Assembly (NCBI GenBank): GCA_024763455.1
Contig: JANTFL010000009.1
Span: 1-41,068, forward strand
Direction: 5' to 3'
DNA length: 41,068 nt
Source of the DNA: Sediminispirochaeta sp.
GTDB lineage: Bacteria > Spirochaetota > Spirochaetia > B11-G9
Position 1 is the stretch's first letter. The number at the start of each line of letters is the position of its first letter. Shown piece after piece: positions 33,532-40,868 of this stretch. A program made the position numbers and the translations under genes. The notes below the pieces were generated by a model, which was not told where the DNA came from, did not search any database, and was given only the letters and a program-made list of their open reading frames with translations.

Positions 33532-33559
33532 ATACTACCACATATTTATAAATATACAA
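33532..33559 (-). promoter_or_regulatory. Promoter candidate of the P1 peptidase-panE operon
   Basis: On the minus strand TTGTAT (33554-33559) and TAGTAT (33532-33537) with 16-bp spacing. The ATG at 33522 is nine bases beyond the -10 box, so the leader would be only two or three bases. Confidence 0.45.
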
Positions 33560-33564
33560 AATGA

Positions 33565-33593
33565 TTGTGTAATTTTACTTTTAAGGTTATAGT
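33565..33593 (+). promoter_or_regulatory. Promoter candidate of panB
   Basis: TTGTGT (33565-33570) and TATAGT (33588-33593) with 17-bp spacing, giving a leader of about 30 bases with a GAGGAG ribosome-binding site. Confidence 0.5.
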
Positions 33594-33629
33594 TTTGGTG
33601 ACACAAAAACATTTAAAGAGGAGTAGTAT

Positions 33630-34493
33630 ATGAGTAGTCATCCCGAAGCGACAAAAAAGCTTCTTACCTCGGATCTTCAGAAGATGAAAGATGAGGGCAA
33701 AAAGATATCCATGATAACAGCTTATTCCTATCCCCAGGGGCTGATTGTGGATGAAGCCGGAATCGATATTATTCTGGTTGGGGATTCTCTCGGAATGGTG
33801 GAGCTTGGGTATGCAGATACCGTTCCCGTTACCATGGACGAGATGTTAAGTCATATCAAACCGGTAGTCAGGGCTGTTAAGCGCGCTCATATTGTAGGTG
33901 ATATGCCTTTTATGTCCTACAATATTTCTGTTGAACAAGCGGTAACCAATGCAGGTATTCTTTATAAAGACGGCGGCTGCGATTCTGTAAAGTTTGAGGG
34001 TGGCGTTGAATTTGTTCCCCAGGCTGAAGCAATTGTTAAAGCGGGTATTCCGTTCTTCGGCCATATCGGACTTACCCCCCAGACAGCGGCAATGCTTGGA
34101 GGATTCAAGGTACAGGGAAAGTCAATCGATGCGGCAAAAAAAGTTGTGGATGATGCTGTCGCGCTTGAAGAAGCAGGTGCTTTTGCCCTTATTCTTGAGG
34201 CAATTCCGCAGCAGCTTGCCCAGATAATTACCGAAAAGGTCAAAATTCCGACCATCGGAATAGGCGGCGGTGTCCACTGTGACGGACAGGTGCTTGTCCT
34301 TCATGATATGGTGGGTCTTTTTAAACGGTTTACTCCAAAGTTTGTCAAGGTGTATACAGACATGTATACTGCTCAGCTGAATGCAGTAAAAGAGTTTATT
34401 TCCGATGTTCAGACCGAAGCTTTTCCAGCAAAGGAACATTCTTTTAATATGAAGGCTGACATGGTTGAAGAGCTTAGAAAAGTTATTGGCTGA
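33630..34493 (+). CDS. panB: 3-methyl-2-oxobutanoate hydroxymethyltransferase
   Basis: A 287-residue enzyme that transfers a hydroxymethyl group from methylene-tetrahydrofolate to 2-oxoisovalerate, giving ketopantoate. The metal ligands are present in LVGDSLGM, VGDMPFMSY and VKFEGG. Further motifs are HIGLTPQTAAMLGGFKVQGK, the catalytic glutamate in ILEAIP, and GIGGGVHCDGQVLVLHDMVG, where most PanB proteins have GIGAG. It has GAGGAG before the ATG and a strong terminator. It is single on its strand but faces panE across a shared regulatory region. No panC or panD is in the window. Confidence 0.95.
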   Translation: MSSHPEATKKLLTSDLQKMKDEGKKISMITAYSYPQGLIVDEAGIDIILVGDSLGMVELGYADTVPVTMDEMLSHIKPVVRAVKRAHIVGDMPFMSYNISVEQAVTNAGILYKDGGCDSVKFEGGVEFVPQAEAIVKAGIPFFGHIGLTPQTAAMLGGFKVQGKSIDAAKKVVDDAVALEEAGAFALILEAIPQQLAQIITEKVKIPTIGIGGGVHCDGQVLVLHDMVGLFKRFTPKFVKVYTDMYTAQLNAVKEFISDVQTEAFPAKEHSFNMKADMVEELRKVIG

Positions 34494-34511
34494 AGAGGGA
34501 TAGAGAAAATT

Positions 34512-34548
34512 AAAGCAGATATCATTAAAAGAGGATGTCTGCTTTTTT
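34512..34548 (+). terminator. Rho-independent terminator of panB
   Basis: A 12-bp stem: AAAGCAGATATC (34512-34523) with GATGTCTGCTTT (34534-34545), one wobble pair, loop of ten bases, then a T run. It overlaps the stop codon of the convergent AEC gene. Confidence 0.88.
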
Positions 34549-35461
34549 AAAAAATAAGCATTGCCCCCCACATAATAAGAAAACTGGCAACAATGGTTAT
34601 ATTGTTTATTGTTCCGGTTACCTCTGAGTCGTAGCCGAATTCAACTGCAAACGGAATAGAAGAAAGCCCTACAGGAAGTGTAAGCCCGAAAAGCAGCAGT
34701 AACTTTATCATCCGGGAATAGGGGAGAAGAAAAAAAAGAATAATCCCTGCTGATATCCCTGCAGCATACCTCACTGCAACAATTTTCACTATCACGTCCC
34801 AGTGACTTTTCTCAAAATTAAAACTAAGGGTAAGGCCAAGCGTTAACAAAGCCAAAGCCATATTAGACCGTGCCAAAATGTCCAGAATATTACCTGCGAA
34901 TACAGGTATATGGAATTTTGTGATATTTATCAGAATTGCAGCAAGGTAACTCATAAAAGGGATGGATGAAAAAAGAAGTCTCAACGACTTTGTTGGAGTA
35001 AGAAGTTTTTGGTCTGTTAAATCCGATAAACTGTAACCGAGAAGATAGACTATTCCGAAAATTACAAAGGCATTCCCAAAATCAAACATTGCCATATATT
35101 TTAATCCTTCCTGTCCGAAAAGCCCTTCGATCAGGGGGAACGAAAAAAGCCCCACATTAAACCCTGCTGCAGTTATCGCAGCAATACCTTTTTCAGGAGC
35201 TGGTTTGTTTTTGAGAATAATAAAAACCAGGGACAAAGGGAGCACGGAAAAAAGAAGAGAAATTACCGGCATCATGAGCATTGTTTTATTCAGCTCAATA
35301 GAGCTTATGGTTTTTATTATCAGTGCCGGCAGGGTAACGTTAAAAATTATCTTTGCTGCACTTTTACCGTGTTCAACAGTTAAGATCTTTCTGTGCTTCA
35401 GTATATACCCCAAAGCGATTATTGAGAGGGAAAGGATAAAGGTGTAATTAACGGATTTCAT
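34547..35461 (-). CDS. AEC-family (auxin efflux carrier type) transporter
   Basis: A 304-residue inner-membrane protein with about ten hydrophobic segments in two repeats. FNVTLPALIIKTISSIEL and TAAGFNVGLFSFPLIEGLFGQEGLKYMAMFDFGNAF in the first half are typical. The second half holds SNMALALLTLGLTLSFNF, GLTLPVGLSSIPFAVEFGYDSEV and a closing helix. Bacterial members carry malonate, malate or other carboxylates; the substrate here is unknown. It is divergent from an ArsR-family gene, with a perfect 15-bp palindrome between them, so control by that regulator is plausible. A TAAGG site precedes the ATG. Confidence 0.88.
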   Translation of the reverse strand: MKSVNYTFILSLSIIALGYILKHRKILTVEHGKSAAKIIFNVTLPALIIKTISSIELNKTMLMMPVISLLFSVLPLSLVFIILKNKPAPEKGIAAITAAGFNVGLFSFPLIEGLFGQEGLKYMAMFDFGNAFVIFGIVYLLGYSLSDLTDQKLLTPTKSLRLLFSSIPFMSYLAAILINITKFHIPVFAGNILDILARSNMALALLTLGLTLSFNFEKSHWDVIVKIVAVRYAAGISAGIILFFLLPYSRMIKLLLLFGLTLPVGLSSIPFAVEFGYDSEVTGTINNITIVASFLIMWGAMLIF

Positions 35462-35498
35462 GACCGTACCTTACCAGTAAACGTACTATTCAGCTATA

Positions 35499-35513
35499 CC
35501 TTTGTTACAAAGG
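35499..35513. promoter_or_regulatory. Palindromic operator candidate between AEC carrier and arsR-family gene
   Basis: Perfect inverted repeat CCTTTGT-T-ACAAAGG. It abuts the -35 box of the arsR-family promoter and covers a possible -35 (TTGTAA) of the AEC promoter on the other strand. Confidence 0.5.
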
Positions 35514-35514
35514 A

Positions 35515-35543
35515 TTGACAAATTTTCCGTTTGAACGCATAGT
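35515..35543 (+). promoter_or_regulatory. Promoter of the first arsR-family gene
   Basis: Perfect TTGACA (35515-35520) and CATAGT (35538-35543) with 17-bp spacing. The near-palindrome TTGAAC..GTTTAA overlaps the -10 box. Confidence 0.55.
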
Positions 35544-35569
35544 TTAAGGAGAGACGTAGAGGGGGAAAC

Positions 35570-35944
35570 GTGGATTTTATTAGGGTTTTTAAGACTTTAG
35601 GCGATGAAACTCGTCTGCGTATAATCAATATACTGCTGCAGGGGGAGACTCCGCTATGTGTATGTGAAATGACTGATGTATTGGAATTACCACAGTACCA
35701 TGTCTCGCGTCATTTAATGATTCTAAAAACTTCCGGCCTGGTTGAGCCGGAGAGGGACGGAACCTGGATCTATTATGCTATATCTGCTGAAACCAGTGAA
35801 TGTGTTGACGATCTGCTGGAAGTTATTCAAAAACATTTTAAGAAGAAATTCCCTGATGATATAAAACGGCTTAAAAAACGGCTTTCCAAGCGTGAAAAGG
35901 GCAGGTGTGTTATCGGGTTTACGCAGAGCGAACATAACTTATAA
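35570..35944 (+). CDS. ArsR/SmtB-family transcriptional regulator (first copy)
   Basis: A 124-residue winged-helix regulator. LGDETRLRIINILLQGETPLCVCEM leads into the recognition helix LPQYHVSRHLMILKTSGLV and the wing DGTWIYYAIS. C30 and C32 (LCVCE) match the As(III)-type metal site at the DNA-binding helix of classical ArsR, and a further cysteine lies near the C-terminus (GRCVIG). The start is GTG at 35570 with AGAGGGGG upstream. It is transcribed alone, away from the AEC carrier and towards the acr3 operon, ending 5 bases from the OsmC-like gene. The likely inducer is arsenite or another soft metal; this is inferred. Confidence 0.9.
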   Translation: MDFIRVFKTLGDETRLRIINILLQGETPLCVCEMTDVLELPQYHVSRHLMILKTSGLVEPERDGTWIYYAISAETSECVDDLLEVIQKHFKKKFPDDIKRLKKRLSKREKGRCVIGFTQSEHNL

Positions 35945-35949
35945 GTATA

Positions 35950-36360
35950 TTACTTTTTCCCGGGTCTGATCTCGACAATACCATCAACTGAACAGGCTGC
36001 TTTTACTGTGTTATAAATTGTTCCGAAATTTTCAAGATTCAGTTTGAGTAATTCAGGTCTTATCCGTTTGTCGTTTGAATAGACAGTGCAGACATAGAAC
36101 ACATTATCCATTCTTGGAGGCCGTTCGTACCTGGTTGCAGTTACCTCAATGGAAGCTTCTTCGAAACTGTAATGCAGAAGCTTTGAAAACCGTTCTATAT
36201 TTTTCAAAATACATGCGGCAAATGAACCGAGAAAGAGTTCTGCAGGATTCGGAAGCTGCTCTGCAGTTTTATCTGCTGTTCCAAAACCGATAATTGATTT
36301 CTTTACCTGCAGCTCAGCATCGTCTCCTGCTTTGGAAGATGCTCTAATGGAATAGTCCAT
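35950..36360 (-). CDS. OsmC/Ohr-family protein
   Basis: A 136-residue protein with the two conserved cysteines of the family: C50 (LGSFAACILKN) and C123 (AACSVDGIVEI). The N-terminal PNPAELFLGSFAAC segment is typical of OsmC-like proteins, which reduce organic hydroperoxides with a cysteine pair. It closely follows acr3 (TGATG overlap) in an arsR-acr3-osmC operon, so a role in handling oxidative damage or thiol chemistry during arsenic stress is plausible. The family has many members of unknown substrate. Confidence 0.85.
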   Translation of the reverse strand: MDYSIRASSKAGDDAELQVKKSIIGFGTADKTAEQLPNPAELFLGSFAACILKNIERFSKLLHYSFEEASIEVTATRYERPPRMDNVFYVCTVYSNDKRIRPELLKLNLENFGTIYNTVKAACSVDGIVEIRPGKK

Positions 36361-37418
36361 CAGCTTGCTGCCTTTTGGGGGAACCAGTACCAGGTTTTAT
36401 TTGCAATTTTTACCAGGGTCAACATTACAGGAACCTCCACCAGGACTCCAACAATTGTTGCAAGTGCAACGGGAGAGTTCGGCCCGAAAAGAGAGACAGC
36501 AACAGCGACAGAAAGTTCAAAGAAGTTGGAGGCGCCGATCATCCCTGCAGGGGCTGCGATATCATGTGGAATCCGCAGCTTCCTGCTCGTAAGATACGCA
36601 ATAAAAAAGATCAAGAAAGTCTGTAAGGTTAAAGGTACAGCGATCAGAACAATATCCAGGGTATTGGAAATTATTGTTGACCCTTGATATGAAAAAATAA
36701 TTATCAGTGTAAGAAGCAGACCGCCGATTGTTACCCCGTTGAACTTCGGGATAAATGTTTTATTGAAATAATCCATACCCTTTGATTTGATAATATGTGT
36801 CCGTGTAAGTACTCCGGCAGATAGGGGAATAACAACAAAAAGAACAACAGAAAGGAGCAGTGTCGCCCAGGGAATTACAATTCCGCTTACCCCAAGGAGA
36901 AATGCAACTATAGGAGTAAAGGCAATAAGAATAATAAGATCATTTGTAGCAACCTGAACAACTGTGTATGCCGGGTTCCCCTTTGTAAGATGACTCCATA
37001 CAAATACCATAGCGGTACAGGGAGCTGCACCCAGAAGAATGGCTCCGGACAGGTAATCACGGGCTAAATCAGGTTTAATAAGCGTTTTAAAAACTACAAA
37101 GAAGAAAAGATATGCAATTCCATACATGGTGAAGGGCTTGATAAGCCAGTTGGTTATCCAGGTTACGTAAAGGCCTTTTGGGTTTTTTCCGATATTTTTT
37201 ACACTTTTAAAGTCTACCTTCATCATCATGGGGTAAATCATAAGCCAAATAAGTATAGCTATGGGTATTGAAACATGGGCATACTCAAATTTACTTAAAA
37301 AATTCGGAAATTCGGGAAGGTATATCCCGATAAGAACTCCTGCAGTCATGCATAATAAAACCCAAACTGTTAAATATTTTTCAAAGAAAGTTATTCCTGT
37401 GTTTTGCTTTTTTGCCAT
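36360..37418 (-). CDS. acr3: Acr3-family arsenite efflux transporter
   Basis: A 352-residue inner-membrane exporter of the BART superfamily with about ten helices. FFEKYLTVWVLLCMTAGVLIG opens the protein, PMMMKVDF follows, and the conserved cysteine C134 lies in LGAAPCTAMVFVWSHLTKG, the residue implicated in arsenite transport. The C-terminal half has IGASNFFELSVAVAVSLFG with the conserved glutamate. The start is the ATG at 37418 (MAKKQNTG), with GAGGA upstream; the longer frame to 37505 reads through arsR. No arsC reductase is present in the window, so protection would be against As(III) unless a reductase lies elsewhere. Confidence 0.92.
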   Translation of the reverse strand: MAKKQNTGITFFEKYLTVWVLLCMTAGVLIGIYLPEFPNFLSKFEYAHVSIPIAILIWLMIYPMMMKVDFKSVKNIGKNPKGLYVTWITNWLIKPFTMYGIAYLFFFVVFKTLIKPDLARDYLSGAILLGAAPCTAMVFVWSHLTKGNPAYTVVQVATNDLIILIAFTPIVAFLLGVSGIVIPWATLLLSVVLFVVIPLSAGVLTRTHIIKSKGMDYFNKTFIPKFNGVTIGGLLLTLIIIFSYQGSTIISNTLDIVLIAVPLTLQTFLIFFIAYLTSRKLRIPHDIAAPAGMIGASNFFELSVAVAVSLFGPNSPVALATIVGVLVEVPVMLTLVKIANKTWYWFPQKAAS

Positions 37419-37431
37419 AGTATCCTCATTC

Positions 37432-37779
37432 TTATATTGCACAGTGATTTGTTCCGTTAGCTGCCCATGCTTTATATTTTGCCCGTAAATCATTCCATTC
37501 ATCATCTTTTAGAAATTTTTTATACAGTTTTATAAGGCTTTTTCTGTTTTCACTCATATCTTTATCGAGTGAGTAATATACCCATTTATCTTTCCGGGTA
37601 AAAGTAAGCAATCCCGAATTTAATAGATACCTTAAATGCCTGGAGGCCTTTGACTGGGAAAGATCAAGGATGTTTTCGATATCACATACGCATAATTCTT
37701 TTTCCCATAGTAAGAGAGCTGTTATCTGAAGCCGTGTGGTATCAGATAATGCTTTAAAAAAATGGACCAAGTCTTCCAA
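37432..37779 (-). CDS. arsR: ArsR-family regulator (second copy), As(III)-type site
   Basis: A 115-residue winged-helix repressor. KALSDTTRLQITALLLWEKELCVCDIENILDL is the ArsR signature with C30 and C32, followed by recognition helix LSQSKASRHLRYLLNSGLL and wing RKDKWVYYSLD. A third cysteine is near the end (NHCAI). It is the first gene of the arsR-acr3-osmC operon, with AAAAGGAG before the ATG. Its promoter overlaps a perfect palindrome shared with the divergent CDF gene, so it probably represses both directions and is released by arsenite or a related metal. Confidence 0.93.
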   Translation of the reverse strand: MEDLVHFFKALSDTTRLQITALLLWEKELCVCDIENILDLSQSKASRHLRYLLNSGLLTFTRKDKWVYYSLDKDMSENRKSLIKLYKKFLKDDEWNDLRAKYKAWAANGTNHCAI

Positions 37780-37814
37780 AATAGTCTCCTTTTATCCGTA
37801 TAACCGCATAAGCG

Positions 37815-37843
37815 AGTATAAGGGTATGTTGACATTGTGTCAA
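37815..37843 (-). promoter_or_regulatory. Promoter of the arsR-acr3-osmC operon
   Basis: On the minus strand TTGACA (37838-37843) and TATACT (37815-37820) with 17-bp spacing. The -35 box lies inside the right arm of the shared palindrome. Confidence 0.82.
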
Positions 37844-37845
37844 CA
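37827..37845. promoter_or_regulatory. ArsR-type operator shared by two divergent promoters
   Basis: Perfect 8-bp inverted repeat TGTTGACA-TTG-TGTCAACA. Each arm contains a perfect TTGACA, used as the -35 box of the promoter reading through and away from the other arm, so binding would block both. Confidence 0.75.
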
Positions 37846-37857
37846 ATACTGTATAAC
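37829..37857 (+). promoter_or_regulatory. Promoter of the CDF transporter gene
   Basis: TTGACA (37829-37834) and TATAAC (37852-37857) with 17-bp spacing, overlapping the operator. The leader of about 26 bases has CAGGAG before the ATG. Confidence 0.82.
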
Positions 37858-37889
37858 CCCTGACTATAAATCAAACAGGAGTTTGAACA

Positions 37890-38843
37890 ATGGAAGAACA
37901 TACACACGATAATGATCACGGACACAGCCATGGTCATCACCATCATGATCACAGTAATTTGAAAGGAAAGAAACTGGTAACAGCCGTTATATTGAATCTT
38001 CTAATTACCGGATCCCAGATTTTGGGAGGAGTGATATCAGGTAGTTTGGCTTTGCTGACAGATGCACTTCATAATTTCAGCGATGTGCTGGCTCTTTTAA
38101 TCAGCTGGTTTGCAAATAAATTAAGCGGGAAGGCTTCTACTGAGGAGAGAACATTCGGATATAAACGAGCTGAAATTCTTGCGGCTATGATAAATGCAAG
38201 TGCTCTTCTGGTTATCGCAGTTTTTCTCATTGTTGAAGCGGTAAAGCGTTTCTATAACCCTGTTGAAGTAAAATCTCTCTGGGTAATCAGCCTTGCGGGA
38301 TTAAGTATAATTTTTAACGGGTTATCCGTACTCTTACTCAGTGCTGATGCCAAGGGCAATATGAACATGAAGTCAGCATATCTTCATATGCTCACTGATA
38401 TGATGACCTCTGTCGCTGTTTTAGCCGGCGGGATCGTGATAAAATATTTACCTGGTATACCATGGATCGATCCGGTACTTTCCATAGGGATAGCTTTGTA
38501 TCTTATTATTTCAAGCTCTTCTCTACTCGTTGAAACGTTGAAAGTGCTGATGCAGTTTACTCCGGAAGGTATATCGATACAGGAAATTGAAGAAAACGTA
38601 CTTCAGTTTGACGAGATCAGGAATTTGCACCATGTCCATGTCTGGCAGCTCAACGACGATCAAAAGCACTTTGAAGGCCATATCGGGTTTGCCGAGGATA
38701 TTCCGTTGAGTAAAGTACAGTTGATTCTTGAAGATGTTAAGCGGAAGCTGGGTGAAAAATTTGGAATTAATCATGTCACTATCCAGCCGGAATTGGAAGA
38801 TTGTGATGATGTCGATCTTATTTCTGGTATGAAAGAAAAATGA
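37890..38843 (+). CDS. CDF-family divalent cation exporter (CzcD/ZitB type)
   Basis: A 317-residue protein. A histidine-rich N-terminus (HTHDNDHGHSHGHHHHDH) may bind metal. Six membrane segments follow. The transport site is seen as H61 and D65 in TM2 (LLTDALHNFSDV) and H166 and D170 in TM5 (HMLTDMMTSV), the His-Asp pairs of Zn/Cd-type members. The C-terminal cytoplasmic domain includes HHVHVWQLNDDQKHFEGHI. It exports zinc or a similar cation by proton exchange. It shares its operator with arsR, so it may belong to a combined metal and metalloid response, an unusual pairing. Confidence 0.92.
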   Translation: MEEHTHDNDHGHSHGHHHHDHSNLKGKKLVTAVILNLLITGSQILGGVISGSLALLTDALHNFSDVLALLISWFANKLSGKASTEERTFGYKRAEILAAMINASALLVIAVFLIVEAVKRFYNPVEVKSLWVISLAGLSIIFNGLSVLLLSADAKGNMNMKSAYLHMLTDMMTSVAVLAGGIVIKYLPGIPWIDPVLSIGIALYLIISSSSLLVETLKVLMQFTPEGISIQEIEENVLQFDEIRNLHHVHVWQLNDDQKHFEGHIGFAEDIPLSKVQLILEDVKRKLGEKFGINHVTIQPELEDCDDVDLISGMKEK

Positions 38844-38884
38844 TTTCCTTCAGCTATTAAATATAAGTAAATTAGTAATAATAG

Positions 38885-38913
38885 TTGACGATATGCGAAA
38901 TAAAGCATATATT
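38885..38913 (+). promoter_or_regulatory. Promoter with embedded inverted repeat, disulfide-oxidoreductase gene
   Basis: TTGACG (38885-38890) and TATATT (38908-38913) with 17-bp spacing. The inverted repeat ATATGC (38891-38896) and GCATAT (38905-38910) fills the spacer and covers part of the -10 box, a typical repressor position. Confidence 0.65.
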
Positions 38914-38944
38914 AGACGCAGGTGATTACCACAGGGAGGCAACC

Positions 38945-40360
38945 GTGAAACAATATCATTTGGTAGTAATCGGTATGGGTCCAGCCGGAATGGCTGTTTC
39001 AGCTATGGGAGCGGCATTAGGACTTGATATTCTGGCAGTTGAAGAGCGTAAAGTAGGGGGGGAATGTCTTAATGTCGGTTGTATTCCCAGTAAGGCTCTT
39101 CTTAAGGCAAGTGAAGTAAACTTTTCGGCCTTCGATATGAAACAATTCGGAATTGATAACGAATGTGATATGACAACTGACACTCACAAAGCAATGGAAG
39201 TTGTGCGGGAAAAGATTGGTAAAATTAACAACAAAAAGATGATGAAGGCCTTTGAGCGTGTTGAGCTGGTTCTTAATGAAGGTCCTGCAGAGTTCGTAGA
39301 CAGGCATACCATCATGGTTAATGGTAAAAAGTACCGGGCTCATAAAATATTTATTGCTACCGGAACTGAACCAATTATTCCGCCTATCCCGGGTATTGAA
39401 AATCTAACTGACGATCAACTGTTGACCAACTTGAATATTTTTAACCTGGAGAAATTCCCGCCAAGAATGACAATTCTCGGAGGAGGAGCAATAGGTACGG
39501 AGATGGCTCAGGCTTTTTCAAGACTTGGTACAGAGGTAACAATTGTTCAAATGGGCGAACATCTGCTTCCTGTAGGTGATAAAGAAGCCGGCGAGCTTCT
39601 TCAGGAAATGTTTGAACAGGAGGGGATCAAGGTTTTTAACAGTACCAGAATTGAGAAAATCGAGGTGAAGGACGGTATTATAACAACCTTTACTGACAAA
39701 GAAAATTTCGAGTCAGAGAAAATACTGGTTGCTGCCGGAAGAAAACCGGTTCTTGAACCATTGAAGCTCGAAAAAGCGGGTGTCAGGTATAAAAAGCAGG
39801 GAATTATTGTGAACCGGCATATGCGTACAAATATCAGGAACATATATGCAGTGGGTGATTGTAACGGTCTTGCTCTCCTTTCTCATGCAGCAATGCATCA
39901 GGGAATGATTGCACTGATGAATGCCCTTAATCCAACACCGTTTAAATTCAAGCGTAATAAGTATTATGTTCCCTGGTCTGTTTTTACAAAACCCGAAGTA
40001 GCTCAGGTTGGAATGAAAGAGCATGAGGCCAGGGCAAAAGGCTTAAATGTTGAAATTATCAAACGGGATTTTGTTACGTATGGTAGAACCGTTGCAGACG
40101 GTCATCCTGAAGGATTTATCAAGATTATAACGAACAAAAAAGGAAGAATCCTTGGAGTAACAATAGTCGGAGAGTCAGCCAGTGAGATTATTCATGAGTG
40201 GATTCTTGCAATTCAGAAAAAACTTACCATGTTTGATATAATGATGATGCAGCATTCTTTTCCTACAATTGCAATGATCAATAAGATGGCTGCTGAGGAC
40301 TGGATGATGAAAAAGATAAAAAATCCTTTGATGGGCAAAATAGCACGGTTTTTAATGTGA
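38945..40360 (+). CDS. FAD-dependent pyridine nucleotide-disulfide oxidoreductase
   Basis: A 471-residue flavoprotein. The start is GTG at 38945 with a strong AGGGAGG site; the longer frame from 38885 overlaps the promoter. FAD binding is at VIGMGPAGMAVS, the redox-active disulfide is C41-C46 in GGECLNVGCIPSKALLK, NAD(P)H binding is at ILGGGAIGTEMAQAF, and the second FAD contact is NIYAVGDCNG. The C-terminal dimer domain has VFTKPEVAQVGM and HSFPT, the base position of this family. There is no N-terminal metal-binding domain and no C-terminal cysteine pair as in mercuric reductase, so I do not call it MerA. Lipoamide dehydrogenase-like or metal-reducing activity are possible. Confidence 0.87.
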   Translation: MKQYHLVVIGMGPAGMAVSAMGAALGLDILAVEERKVGGECLNVGCIPSKALLKASEVNFSAFDMKQFGIDNECDMTTDTHKAMEVVREKIGKINNKKMMKAFERVELVLNEGPAEFVDRHTIMVNGKKYRAHKIFIATGTEPIIPPIPGIENLTDDQLLTNLNIFNLEKFPPRMTILGGGAIGTEMAQAFSRLGTEVTIVQMGEHLLPVGDKEAGELLQEMFEQEGIKVFNSTRIEKIEVKDGIITTFTDKENFESEKILVAAGRKPVLEPLKLEKAGVRYKKQGIIVNRHMRTNIRNIYAVGDCNGLALLSHAAMHQGMIALMNALNPTPFKFKRNKYYVPWSVFTKPEVAQVGMKEHEARAKGLNVEIIKRDFVTYGRTVADGHPEGFIKIITNKKGRILGVTIVGESASEIIHEWILAIQKKLTMFDIMMMQHSFPTIAMINKMAAEDWMMKKIKNPLMGKIARFLM

Positions 40361-40367
40361 TTGTAAC

Positions 40368-40405
40368 GTCCGCCGGTTTACAGGCACTCTGTAGTTCCGG
40401 CGGAC
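40368..40405. repeat. Strong stacked hairpin between convergent genes
   Basis: GTCCGCCGG (40368-40376) pairs with CCGGCGGAC (40397-40405), enclosing a second stem TACAG (40379-40383) and CTGTA (40389-40393). No T run follows on either strand, so it is not a standard intrinsic terminator, though it may still stop or stabilise both convergent transcripts. Confidence 0.7.
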
Positions 40406-40418
40406 TGTGTACGTTCGA

Positions 40419-40834
40419 TTAATTGCGGGGAGGCAGTGCAGCTGTCTCTTTCGCTATTTTCGCAGCAATTCTCTCAACATCTTCACTGTCAAAGTCCAGG
40501 GTAGGAGCTTTTTCAACCCCTTCTTTGGCAATGATAATTTTATACGTCGGTTCCATCCCTTTATCCCGTACAATTTTTGATGCGCAATTGTTCTGGCATC
40601 CGTTGATAACAATAAGCTTCCGGGATTTTTCGGCAATTTTGATATGGGGTGCTGTGTTCGCTCCAAGTGCTGCCAGACAGCACATCCTCGCATTAGCATC
40701 CTCTCTTGTTAGTTTAATAGCTACCTCATGACCCACCTGACCCACAGAAGCTGCTCCATCCAGGCTAGAATAATATCAAGTCCTTCTGTTTCCTGACTGC
40801 ATTTCTGTAATAACTGACAATTTTCTTTTCCCAT
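40419..40834 (-). pseudogene. DGC-family putative zinc-binding protein, interrupted by a frameshift
   Basis: The C-terminal frame (to 40760) reads DGAASVGQVGHEVAIKLTRE, MCCLAALGAN and INGCQNNCASKIV, matching DGC-domain proteins, small cysteine-rich proteins often near redox or metal genes. Upstream, another frame from the ATG at 40834, with AAGGA, reads MGKENCQLLQKC and ends LDIILA at 40763. Between the two only the bases TG remain where one codon is needed. Relatives have a cysteine here (as in ACSGAA), so one base of a TGC or TGT codon appears deleted. The protein would be about 138 residues if restored. It is either a recent pseudogene or a sequencing error. A GTG at 40745 could start a truncated product. 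Confidence 0.8.
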
Positions 40835-40868
40835 ACGTTTTTCCTTTGTATTCGCCTAAAAAGGTTAA

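Noticed and set aside
38945..40360. Mercuric reductase (MerA)
   Set aside because: The redox disulfide fits, but the N-terminal metal-binding domain and the C-terminal cysteine pair are absent, and no merR, merT or merP is nearby.
40745..40834. Programmed frameshift or selenocysteine in the DGC-family gene
   Set aside because: No slippery heptamer and no TGA at the site; a simple one-base loss explains the two frames.
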